From RGIG6291 sp964602275 (lineage in GTDB: Bacteria; Bacillota; Clostridia; TANB77; UBA1234): a stretch of DNA of 48,162 nucleotides. The translations under genes and the position numbers were made by a program. This document shows, one piece after another, positions 33,022 to 40,981 of the stretch (position 1 is the stretch's first letter; each line of letters begins with the position of its first letter). The notes under the pieces were generated by a model that worked only from the letters and a program-made list of their open reading frames with translations, was not told the DNA's origin and searched no databases. Where the stretch lies: the NCBI GenBank assembly GCA_964602275.1, contig CAZRQF010000002.1:1-48162 (forward strand). The letters are read 5' to 3'.

Positions 33022-35120
33022 TGGAAAAATTAGCAAGGTTTATTGTAAAAAACAGAAATAAAATAGGCATAGGATTTGTTATTGCTGTAATAATCAGCGT
33101 TTTGCTTATTCCACTAGTACGCATTAATTATGATTTATCTGAATATGTTCCAGATAACGAAAAAGCAAAACAAGGTTTAAATATTGTAGAAGAAGAATTT
33201 GGAATGCAAAGTTTTGCCAGAGTTATGGTAAATGATGTTACTTTAGTGCAAGCAAAGAAATACAAAGACAAAATAGAAAAAGTTGATGGTATAGATATGG
33301 TTTTATGGCTAGATGATAGCATAGACATATATAGGCCAATTGAATTTATTTCAGAAGATGTATTAGCGGACTATTATAAAGATGGCAGTGCATTATTTGA
33401 GGTAATGTTTGAAGAAGATGAGTATTCGTTGAGAACGAACAATGCAGTTGAAGAGATAAAAAATATACTTCCGGAAGATAGTAGTATGATTGGCTCGGCT
33501 ATTGATACAAAATCTGCACAAGACACAATTCAAACAGAAGTAAGTAAAGTAATGCTTATATTAATACCTGTTGTAATAATAATATTGCTTTTAACTACTG
33601 ACTCTTATGTATCTCCACTGCTATTTATGGCGGTAATTGGTGCATCAATTTTTTTAAATATGGGTACGAATGTATTATTAAAACATGTTTCGTTTTTGAC
33701 ATACAGTATAGTGGCAGCATTGCAATTGGCGGTATCAATGGACTATTCAGTATTTTTATTGCATGAATTTGAAACAGAAGATAAAAGTAATCTGGAAGAA
33801 GCAATGGTTAACACATTGAAAAAATCATGCATATCAATTTTATCAAGTGCAACTACTACAATAGCAGGATTTTTAGCACTAGTGTTTATGGGATTTACAA
33901 TTGGTAAAGATATGGGGCTTGTATTTGCAAAAGGTATAATATTTAGTTTGCTTTCAGTTATATTTTTTATGCCATGTCTAATACTTAAATTTTATCCATA
34001 CATAGAAAAAACTCGTCACAAATCTTTAATGCCTGATTTTAAAAAGTTTTCTACATTTATGACAAAAATATCATATTTATTGATTGTGCTTGTAATTATT
34101 ATTGCAGTACCGTCATATATAGCACAAAAGCAAAATGTATTTTTATACGGCTCATCATCTTTTGGCGGTGGCGAAGGCACAAAAGTCTATGAAGATGAAA
34201 AAAAGATTGTTGAAAAGTTTGGAAGAAGTAATCCGATAGTAGTATTAGTACCGAATGGCGATTATATATCGGAAAAAGAAATGGTATCGAAAATAGAAAA
34301 CATGGAAGTTGTTCGAAATGTTCAATCTCTTGCTAATTTGGTAGGAGAAGGAATTCCTGATAGTTTTATACCGATAGATAATTATCAAAAATTTAAAACG
34401 GATAATTATTCTAGAATTTTAATATATCTAAGAACTTCATCTGAAAGCGATTTAGCATTTGATAGTATAAATTCACTAGAAAAAATACTTCAAAAATACT
34501 ATGGCGACTCATATGAAATTACGGGAGTAATCCCTATAACAATGAACATAAAAGAAATTGTAAATAAAGATTATGGAATTGTAAATATGTTATCAATTCT
34601 AATGGTTATAATAATTCTTTTATGTACATTTAAATCAATTGCACTTCCGCTTCTATTAACCATCGTAATAGAGTGTGGAATATTTATAAATATGGCAATA
34701 CCGTACTATACAGGAAAATCAATGATGTTCCTTGGATATTTAATAGTAAGCTCAATACAGCTTGGTGCAACGATAGACTATGCAATATTGCTTACAAATA
34801 ATTATTTAACTTTTAGAAAAACTTTAGATAAGAAAACCGCTTCTCAAATGGCTGTTGATAAGAGTTTGCCATCTATACTTACCTCAGGCGGTATATTAGT
34901 TTGTGCAGCATATTTGATAAAATGGTGTTCAACAATAAATGCCGTTTCGGAAATTGGGCATTTAATTGGTAGAGGTGCATTAATAAGTATGTTTTTGGTA
35001 GTATTTTTCTTACCACACATATTAGTTATTTTTGATAAAGCAATAGAGATAACAAATTTGGATAATTTAAAAGAACTAAAAAATAAGAAACCGAAAAAAT
35101 CAAAACAAGAAAGGAAGTAA
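33021..35120 (+). CDS. MMPL/RND-family transporter
   Basis: 699 residues with two homologous halves. Each half has one helix, an extracellular domain of about 150 residues and five further helices. The transmembrane core contains SMDYSVFLLHEFE (first half) and GATIDYAILLTNNY (second half), with the Asp-Tyr pair of MMPL/RND proton relays. The family exports lipids, lipoglycans or drugs. It ends in a Lys-rich tail. Translationally coupled to tetR and followed after 6 nt by the secreted coiled-coil gene. The substrate is unknown; a hydrophobic or membrane-active compound is the usual case. Confidence 0.9.
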   Translation: MEKLARFIVKNRNKIGIGFVIAVIISVLLIPLVRINYDLSEYVPDNEKAKQGLNIVEEEFGMQSFARVMVNDVTLVQAKKYKDKIEKVDGIDMVLWLDDSIDIYRPIEFISEDVLADYYKDGSALFEVMFEEDEYSLRTNNAVEEIKNILPEDSSMIGSAIDTKSAQDTIQTEVSKVMLILIPVVIIILLLTTDSYVSPLLFMAVIGASIFLNMGTNVLLKHVSFLTYSIVAALQLAVSMDYSVFLLHEFETEDKSNLEEAMVNTLKKSCISILSSATTTIAGFLALVFMGFTIGKDMGLVFAKGIIFSLLSVIFFMPCLILKFYPYIEKTRHKSLMPDFKKFSTFMTKISYLLIVLVIIIAVPSYIAQKQNVFLYGSSSFGGGEGTKVYEDEKKIVEKFGRSNPIVVLVPNGDYISEKEMVSKIENMEVVRNVQSLANLVGEGIPDSFIPIDNYQKFKTDNYSRILIYLRTSSESDLAFDSINSLEKILQKYYGDSYEITGVIPITMNIKEIVNKDYGIVNMLSILMVIIILLCTFKSIALPLLLTIVIECGIFINMAIPYYTGKSMMFLGYLIVSSIQLGATIDYAILLTNNYLTFRKTLDKKTASQMAVDKSLPSILTSGGILVCAAYLIKWCSTINAVSEIGHLIGRGALISMFLVVFFLPHILVIFDKAIEITNLDNLKELKNKKPKKSKQERK

Positions 35121-35126
35121 AGTAGT

Positions 35127-37166
35127 ATGAAAAGATTTTTAGTTTGCATAGTTGCTATGGTAATTTTACTTAGTAGTTTTTGCTATGCAATGCCTTCATT
35201 AACAAAAGAAGAAACGGTATACATCAATCTTGGAAACTATGGCGATATAAGTGAAATAAATATTTATAATAAATGTAAAACGAATGAAGCAACCGAAATT
35301 AAAGATTATACTAGGTATAGTGAGGTTACTAATCTTACAAATAGAAATGAAAGTACAAATGAAGATGGAGTACTAATTTGGAATGTTACTGACGAAAAGG
35401 TATTTTCTTATACAGGAAAAGTATCAGAAGAGTATTATGAAAGTGTTCCGTGGGCCTTTGATATTACTTATAAATTAAACGGTGTGGAAGTTACACCAGA
35501 TACATTACTTGGAGAAAAAGGTATTGTTGAAATTAATATAAAAATTACTGCAAACGAAAAAGCTAATTTATATTATCGAAATAATTACATATTAGAAATA
35601 ACTAGTAGCTTCGATATGTCAGACTATTTAAGTGTTGAATCAGATAATGCAATGATAACAAACACAGGTAATACAAAAACTCTTATGTTTATTGTTTTGC
35701 CTGGGCAATCAACAGAGCTAAATATAAGATTGGGTAGTGAAAGTTTTTCTATGGATGGAATAACTATGGCTGCAGTGCCACTTTCCGGCGACATACTAGA
35801 TAAAGTTTCAGATATTGTAGAAGAAAAAAATGACATTAAAGATTCACTAGATTCAATAGACAAAAGTACAGATATAATATTAGAAGCTTTTAATGGAATG
35901 AATAGCGGATTAAATGGGATTTCTGCTGGTGTAAGTGAAATAAAGAAAGGCACGCAAGAATTGCATGGAATCTCTGATTTGAGAGATGAGGATATCTCAA
36001 ACTTAAAAACAATATTAGAAGAAGTAGTACCATTAGTACAAAATGTGCAAGACGATTTGGAAAAGCTAAATTCTGATTATGCAACATTTATTGATATGTT
36101 TAAAGATTTAGACGATGAAGTTAAAAATTTACAAGATGATGTAGACATTTTAAATGAAGAGTTTGAAGACATTGTAAAAATAAGTAAAAGCTTACCGAGT
36201 GATGTAAATGATATAAAAACATTAATTGAGAGCATATCAAAATTAACTAACGACATGGCTTCGATGTTTGAAAGTATGGATGATAAGAGTACAGAAAGTG
36301 CCGTAAAAGAAAATTTGGGAGATTTAGCTACCGAAGCTAAAAAACTAGCAAGATATGCACAAAGTATAGAGGACGAATATCCTGAGCTAGCAATGTCACT
36401 TGCAGTATCGGCAGAATCAATTGGCTCAAGTGCAACTAATATGAAAACTATATTTGAAAATATTTCTTTAAGTCAAGTAAAGAGCAAATCAGTTATAGCA
36501 AAAGATTTGAGTAATCTAGGAAATGATTTAGATGATGTAGCAGATATTTTAAATAAAAGTGATGCAAAGACTATTAGAAAATTTATAGCAGCACTAAGTG
36601 ATACATCTAACACTCTAGAAGAAATGCTTAAAATAGTAAGTGAGTATAATGATAAAATTTTAGAAGATGAAGAAGATATTATAAAAACAATTAATACTTT
36701 CCAAGCATTAATAAGTAAGCTTTCAGAAATGAATACGCTAAGTATTAGTATGATAGATAACATTCAAAGTATGTTAAATATTTTAAGCACTAGCATATAT
36801 AGTGGAACAGATAAAACACTTGATGCAATCGTTTCATTAGATAACCAATTATTAAATATAACAAAGCAATCTAATCAATTTAAAAATTCAAAGAATCAAA
36901 TAAAAAAGGTACTAGATAACGAATGGGATAAAATTGAAGACGAAACGACAATATTTAATATAACAAAAGATGCAAAAGTTGTTTCGTTTGGTAGCACGGA
37001 AAATGAAAATGTAGAAAGTGTTCAATTTGTATTCAAAACGCCAGACATTAAAGAAACTAAAAAAGCCGAAAAAGATTTAGAAGCAAGTAGCGAAAAAATT
37101 TCTTTTTGGGATAGAATTAAAATAGTTTTAGATAAAATGTTTGGATGGATAAAAAATATATTTTAA
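35127..37166 (+). CDS. Secreted coiled-coil protein of the MMPL operon
   Basis: 679 residues. A signal peptide (about 1-21, ending SFCYA) leads to a beta-rich N-terminal domain (about 25-205). A very long helical region of Asp/Glu/Lys/Ser-rich heptads (about 220-610) follows. The last 25 residues (FWDRIKIVLDKMFGWIKNIF) form a probable amphipathic or membrane-associated helix. The layout recalls YhgE/Pip-type proteins and the idea of a surface adaptor for an exporter, but I recognise no named family. Six nt after the MMPL gene; AAGGAAG at 35110-35116. A partner that spans the wall for the MMPL transporter is the best inference. Confidence 0.7.
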   Translation: MKRFLVCIVAMVILLSSFCYAMPSLTKEETVYINLGNYGDISEINIYNKCKTNEATEIKDYTRYSEVTNLTNRNESTNEDGVLIWNVTDEKVFSYTGKVSEEYYESVPWAFDITYKLNGVEVTPDTLLGEKGIVEINIKITANEKANLYYRNNYILEITSSFDMSDYLSVESDNAMITNTGNTKTLMFIVLPGQSTELNIRLGSESFSMDGITMAAVPLSGDILDKVSDIVEEKNDIKDSLDSIDKSTDIILEAFNGMNSGLNGISAGVSEIKKGTQELHGISDLRDEDISNLKTILEEVVPLVQNVQDDLEKLNSDYATFIDMFKDLDDEVKNLQDDVDILNEEFEDIVKISKSLPSDVNDIKTLIESISKLTNDMASMFESMDDKSTESAVKENLGDLATEAKKLARYAQSIEDEYPELAMSLAVSAESIGSSATNMKTIFENISLSQVKSKSVIAKDLSNLGNDLDDVADILNKSDAKTIRKFIAALSDTSNTLEEMLKIVSEYNDKILEDEEDIIKTINTFQALISKLSEMNTLSISMIDNIQSMLNILSTSIYSGTDKTLDAIVSLDNQLLNITKQSNQFKNSKNQIKKVLDNEWDKIEDETTIFNITKDAKVVSFGSTENENVESVQFVFKTPDIKETKKAEKDLEASSEKISFWDRIKIVLDKMFGWIKNIF

Positions 37167-37186
37167 AATTGAAGGAGGAATTTTTT

Positions 37187-37741
37187 ATGAATTTAGAAAT
37201 GTGGATGAAAAAGTATTTGAAAAAAGATGCGTTAGAAACGATTTTGGTTTCAATTATTTTTCTAGCAGTTGGAATATTAATTGCATTGAACCCAGAAACA
37301 ACTATAATGGCAGTATCGTATGTAATAGGTGGAATATTTATATTGTTTGGTATTTTTAAAATTATTAATTATATTTCTTTAAAAGGTAATGAAGACTTTT
37401 TTAATTATGACTTGGTGTTTGGCACGATAGGAATAATTGTTGGTATAATATTTATAGTGCAAGCATCGCTACTTAATACAATTCTTAGGATTGCTGTTGC
37501 AATATGGCTTATTTATAGTGGATTAATAAAAGGAAATGTTGCATTGAAATTGAAAAAATTTAATATAAAAGCTTGGTGGCTTGCTCTTATTTCAGCAATT
37601 TTAATGGTTTTAGCTGGCATATATGTGATTTCATATTCTGGAATACTAGTTGCAACATTGGGTATATTTATGATTGTTTATGCGGTTATAGATATAATAA
37701 ATGAAATTATATTTATAGTTGATGTAAATAAGTATATATAA
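37187..37741 (+). CDS. DUF308/HdeD-like membrane protein
   Basis: 184 residues from ATG 37187 (GAAGGAGG at 37171-37178); an upstream in-frame ATG lies inside the preceding gene. Six membrane helices in three pairs, with the glycine-rich turns and ALNPETTI/GGIFILFGIFKI pattern of DUF308 proteins. HdeD of E. coli is linked to acid resistance; the molecular function of the family is unclear. It follows the coiled-coil gene by 20 nt and is probably the last member of the TetR-controlled operon. Confidence 0.82.
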   Translation: MNLEMWMKKYLKKDALETILVSIIFLAVGILIALNPETTIMAVSYVIGGIFILFGIFKIINYISLKGNEDFFNYDLVFGTIGIIVGIIFIVQASLLNTILRIAVAIWLIYSGLIKGNVALKLKKFNIKAWWLALISAILMVLAGIYVISYSGILVATLGIFMIVYAVIDIINEIIFIVDVNKYI

Positions 37742-37795
37742 AAGTTGAACTTTTTTTACTTACAATCGTCTAAGAAGTTGTAAGGAGGAATGAAA

Positions 37796-38365
37796 ATGAA
37801 GAAAAGCACAGAGATAGTTTTAATAATAGGATTAGTTGTATTAGTAGCGATTTTTGGTATATATTTAATGGATATGAACCAGATGAAAAAAGGCGAAGAA
37901 GTATTTTTTAGCACATGGGGATATAAGTATGCACCTGTAAGAAAAGAAGAGCTAAATCCTAGTGACAAGGTTCAAAGCACAGAAAAAGTTATCTATAATC
38001 AAAATGGTGACTATATGGACTTGTTAATTCCAACCGATTGGGTATATGAACTTAAAACGGAAGTTACAGAAGATTATCGTGGTGGAGTAAAGGTTTATCC
38101 TAAAAACTCAGAGCAGTATGCAGAGATATGTTTTGCAGATTTCTTTGGTGTTTGTGGCACAGGTTTAGAAGTTAAAAATGATACTTTAAACGATGGAACA
38201 GAACTAACCATAGGATATTATGATGGTAGTGATAACTGGACTTATGTTGTTTTTGCAAAAGATGATAAAAAAGTAGTAGGTTGGAACTATGGATTAAAGG
38301 GAGAAGAAGCAGAAGAAGTACTAGAAATGATTAAGTCTATAAATTTAAGTTTGCCACAAGCGTAA
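37796..38365 (+). CDS. Membrane-anchored protein of unknown function
   Basis: 189 residues from ATG 37796; AAGGAGG at 37782-37788 is 7 nt upstream, too close to the ATG at 37790. An N-terminal helix (about 6-25) anchors an extracellular domain of about 160 residues with a mixed alpha/beta look: beta strands around DYMDLLIPTDWVYELK, then WTYVVFAKDD and a final helix EEAEEVLEMIKSI. One C-x5-C pair is present (EICFADFFGVCG). No family recognised. It lies 54 nt after the DUF308 gene and could be read with that operon. Confidence 0.65.
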   Translation: MKKSTEIVLIIGLVVLVAIFGIYLMDMNQMKKGEEVFFSTWGYKYAPVRKEELNPSDKVQSTEKVIYNQNGDYMDLLIPTDWVYELKTEVTEDYRGGVKVYPKNSEQYAEICFADFFGVCGTGLEVKNDTLNDGTELTIGYYDGSDNWTYVVFAKDDKKVVGWNYGLKGEEAEEVLEMIKSINLSLPQA

Positions 38366-38379
38366 AATTAAACAAATTA

Positions 38380-38418
38380 AAATGTCCGTTTTTTTAAAAT
38401 TTTAAGAAGCGGACATTT
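38380..38418. terminator. Inverted repeat, probable terminator
   Basis: AAATGTCCG (38380-38388) pairs with CGGACATTT (38410-38418); the T-run lies inside the loop and only three Ts follow. The stem is the same as the outer arms of 3121-3198, though the interiors differ. Confidence 0.5.
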
Positions 38419-38426
38419 GACATGTA

Positions 38427-38435
38427 TGATATAAT
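38427..38435 (+). promoter_or_regulatory. Extended -10 promoter of prfB
   Basis: TGATATAAT (38427-38435) matches an extended -10 box. No -35 is visible at 17 bp. Confidence 0.5.
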
Positions 38436-38463
38436 AACTAAAAAAAGAAGGATGTGATATTTT

Positions 38464-39571
38464 ATGTTAGAGCTTGACGAAGCAAAGTATGCAATGAAAG
38501 ACTTAACCAGAAGACTTAAAGAAATGGGTGAATCTCTTTGACATTGCTACTAAAATGGCACGATTAAAAGAACTAGAAGAGATGACTAACCAATCCGAAT
38601 TTTGGAGTGACACAAATAAATCTAGTGTTGTTTTGAAAGAAATCAAGATATTGAAAGATAAATTAGAAAAATATAAAAAAGTGAATTCTTTGCATGAAGA
38701 TACGCTTGTCTTGATTGATTTGGGAAATGAAGAAAATGATGAAGATATACTTTTAGAAGTAAAGCACAACATAAAAGAGTTAACTAAAGAGATTGAAAAG
38801 CTTGAAATAGAAAATTTACTTGCTGGCAAAAATGACCAAAATAATGCAATAGTGACTATTCACCCTGGAGCAGGTGGAACTGAAGCACAAGATTGGGCTG
38901 AAATGCTTTATAGAATGTATACGATGTGGGCTGAAAAAAATGGCTACAAAGTAGAAGAATTAGATTATTTAGATGGCGACGGAGCAGGTATAAAGAGTGT
39001 TACTTTTAGTGTTAATGGTGCGAATAGCTATGGATATTTAAAAGGCGAAAATGGAGTACACAGGCTTGTTAGAATATCACCTTTTGATGCAGGCGGAAGA
39101 AGACATACTTCGTTTGCTTCGGTAGAAGTAATACCAGAAATAGACGATAGCATTGAAATTGAAATAGACCCAAATGATTTGAAAGTAGACACATACAGAT
39201 CAAGCGGAGCTGGCGGACAACATGTAAACAAAACTGAGTCAGCAATTAGAATAACACATATTCCTACAAACATAGTTGTTTCGTGTCAAACGCAGCGTTC
39301 ACAAATTCAAAATAGAGAAACAGCAATGAAAATGTTAATGTCAAAATTATTTGAGCTAAAAGAAAAAGAAAATAAAGAAAAGATAGAAGACTTAAAAGGA
39401 ATACAAAGAGAAATTGCATGGGGAAGTCAAATTCGTTCTTATGTATTTTGCCCGTATACAATGGTAAAAGACCATAGAACTAATTTTGAAACAGGTAATG
39501 TTCAAGCTGTTATGGATGGCGAATTAGACGATTTTATAGATGCATACTTAAAAATGAATATGACGAAATAA
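38464..39571 (+). CDS. prfB: Peptide chain release factor 2 with programmed +1 frameshift
   Basis: RF2 recognises UGA and UAA stop codons. Translation starts at ATG 38464 and meets an in-frame TGA at 38539-38541 after codon 25 (CTT). Skipping T38539 continues with GAC at 38540, giving 368 residues in all. The slippery CTT-TGA-C is the classical autoregulatory site: low RF2 pauses at UGA and favours the shift. An SD-like GGGTGA (38526-38531) lies 4 nt upstream. Downstream are SPF (stop recognition) and the GGQ of SGAGGQHVNKTES (near residue 250). AGAAGGA near 38446 is the ribosome binding site. Confidence 0.95.
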
Positions 39572-39605
39572 TCGCATATTTTAGATAGCTATAGTAAAAA
39601 AATAA

Positions 39606-39634
39606 TTGACTTTTCTAAGAAAAGATAGTATTAT
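39606..39634 (+). promoter_or_regulatory. Promoter of the pheS T-box transcript
   Basis: TTGACT (39606-39611), 17 bp, TATTAT (39629-39634). Confidence 0.7.
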
Positions 39635-39640
39635 TTAGGT

Positions 39641-39880
39641 ATTGTTTACGATGAAGATATTTTAGTAGTTTATTTGTATCTTGTAGGAAAGAGAAATCGT
39701 CGACTGAAAGTTTCTCTAAGCTCTATAAATAAATGAATTTCACTATTGGAGTTTAACACGAGCGTAGAGCGTTAATCTACTTTAAGTGCTAATCGTTTGG
39801 ATTAGAATATGGGTGGTACCACGGAAAATAATTAGTTTTTTCGTCCCTGACATTTTTATGATGTCAGGGACTTTTTGATG
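39641..39880 (+). promoter_or_regulatory. T-box leader controlling pheST
   Basis: The conserved T-box GGGTGGTACCACGG is at 39811-39824 and is followed by the terminator at 39843-39876. A TTC at 39739-39741 in GAATTTCAC, followed by A, is the likely Phe specifier codon. Uncharged tRNA-Phe would pair with it and with the T-box to disrupt the terminator. The stem I details are less certain. Confidence 0.93.
39843..39876 (+). terminator. Terminator stem of the pheS T-box
   Basis: GTCCCTGACAT (39843-39853) pairs perfectly with ATGTCAGGGAC (39861-39871), then five Ts; the alternative antiterminator uses the T-box sequence upstream. Confidence 0.92.
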
Positions 39881-39925
39881 TTGTACCAATATTATAAATT
39901 TATATATAACGAAAGGAAGGTTTGT

Positions 39926-40981
39926 ATGCAAGAAAAAATTGAGCAATTAAAAAAAGAAATAGCTACAAAAATTGCAGATGTAAAAACCATACAAGAGCTT
40001 AATGATGTAAAAGCTTTGTACATGGGTAAGAAAGGAATAATTACAGAACTTAATAATGGGATTAAAGATGTAGCACCAGAAGAAAAGAAAGAATATGGAA
40101 TGCTAGTAAATTCAGTTAGAACTTTATTTAATGATTTGTTTGTGGCTACACAGACAAAAATTCAAGAAGAAATTGTAAATGAAAAATTGAAAAAAGATAC
40201 GATTGATATTTCTTTACCTAGTAAAAAGATAAAAAGAGGTTCAAAACACCCTTTAAATAGAATTATTGAAGAAGTTGAAGATTTATTTGTATCTATGGGA
40301 TATGATGTTTATGATGGACCAGAATTAGAAGATGATGAGCATTGTTTTAGACTTTTAAACTACTATGTAGGACATCCTGCAAGAGATGCACAAGATACAT
40401 TCTATATTGATGATGAATTTTTACTTAGAACTCAAACTTCCGCTTCTCAATCAAGAGTAATGCAAGCAAACAAAGAAAAATCACCAATTAGAATAATCTG
40501 TCCTGGTAAAACATATCGTAGAGATGATGATGCAACGCACTCACATCAATTTGCACAAGTTGAAGGACTTGTTATAGACGAAAATATTTCTCTTGCTGAT
40601 TTAAAAAGAACACTTGAGATAATGGCTAGAAAGTTATTAGGAGAAAATACACAAATAAGATTTAGACCAAGCTATTTTCCATTTACAGAACCATCTTGTG
40701 AAGTTGATGTTACATGTTTTAAATGTGGTGGAAAAGGATGCAATCTTTGTAAACAAACAGGCTGGATTGAACTTTTAGGAGCAGGAATGGTACATCCTAA
40801 TGTACTTAAAATGAGCGGATATGACCCAGAGAAATATACAGGATTTGCATTTGGTACGGGGCTTGATAGACTTGCAATGTTTAAATATGCAATTACAGAT
40901 ATAAGACTATTATATACAAACGATATTCGTTTCTTAGAACAATTTGACAGAAAGGATGAGGAAAATGAAGTTAAGTACTAA
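39926..40981 (+). CDS. pheS: Phenylalanyl-tRNA synthetase alpha subunit
   Basis: 351 residues from ATG 39926 (AAAGGAAGG upstream); an in-frame ATG at 39875 lies in the terminator T-run and is unlikely. An N-terminal coiled coil (about 1-85) for tRNA binding is followed by the class II core: motif 1 near HPLNRIIEEVEDLF, motif 2 GKTYRRDDDATHSHQFAQVE, motif 3 GFAFGTGLDRLAM. The CFKCGGKGCNLC insertion is the Cys-rich loop common in Firmicutes PheS. It forms an alpha2-beta2 enzyme with PheT and overlaps pheT by 17 nt. Confidence 0.97.
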   Translation: MQEKIEQLKKEIATKIADVKTIQELNDVKALYMGKKGIITELNNGIKDVAPEEKKEYGMLVNSVRTLFNDLFVATQTKIQEEIVNEKLKKDTIDISLPSKKIKRGSKHPLNRIIEEVEDLFVSMGYDVYDGPELEDDEHCFRLLNYYVGHPARDAQDTFYIDDEFLLRTQTSASQSRVMQANKEKSPIRIICPGKTYRRDDDATHSHQFAQVEGLVIDENISLADLKRTLEIMARKLLGENTQIRFRPSYFPFTEPSCEVDVTCFKCGGKGCNLCKQTGWIELLGAGMVHPNVLKMSGYDPEKYTGFAFGTGLDRLAMFKYAITDIRLLYTNDIRFLEQFDRKDEENEVKY

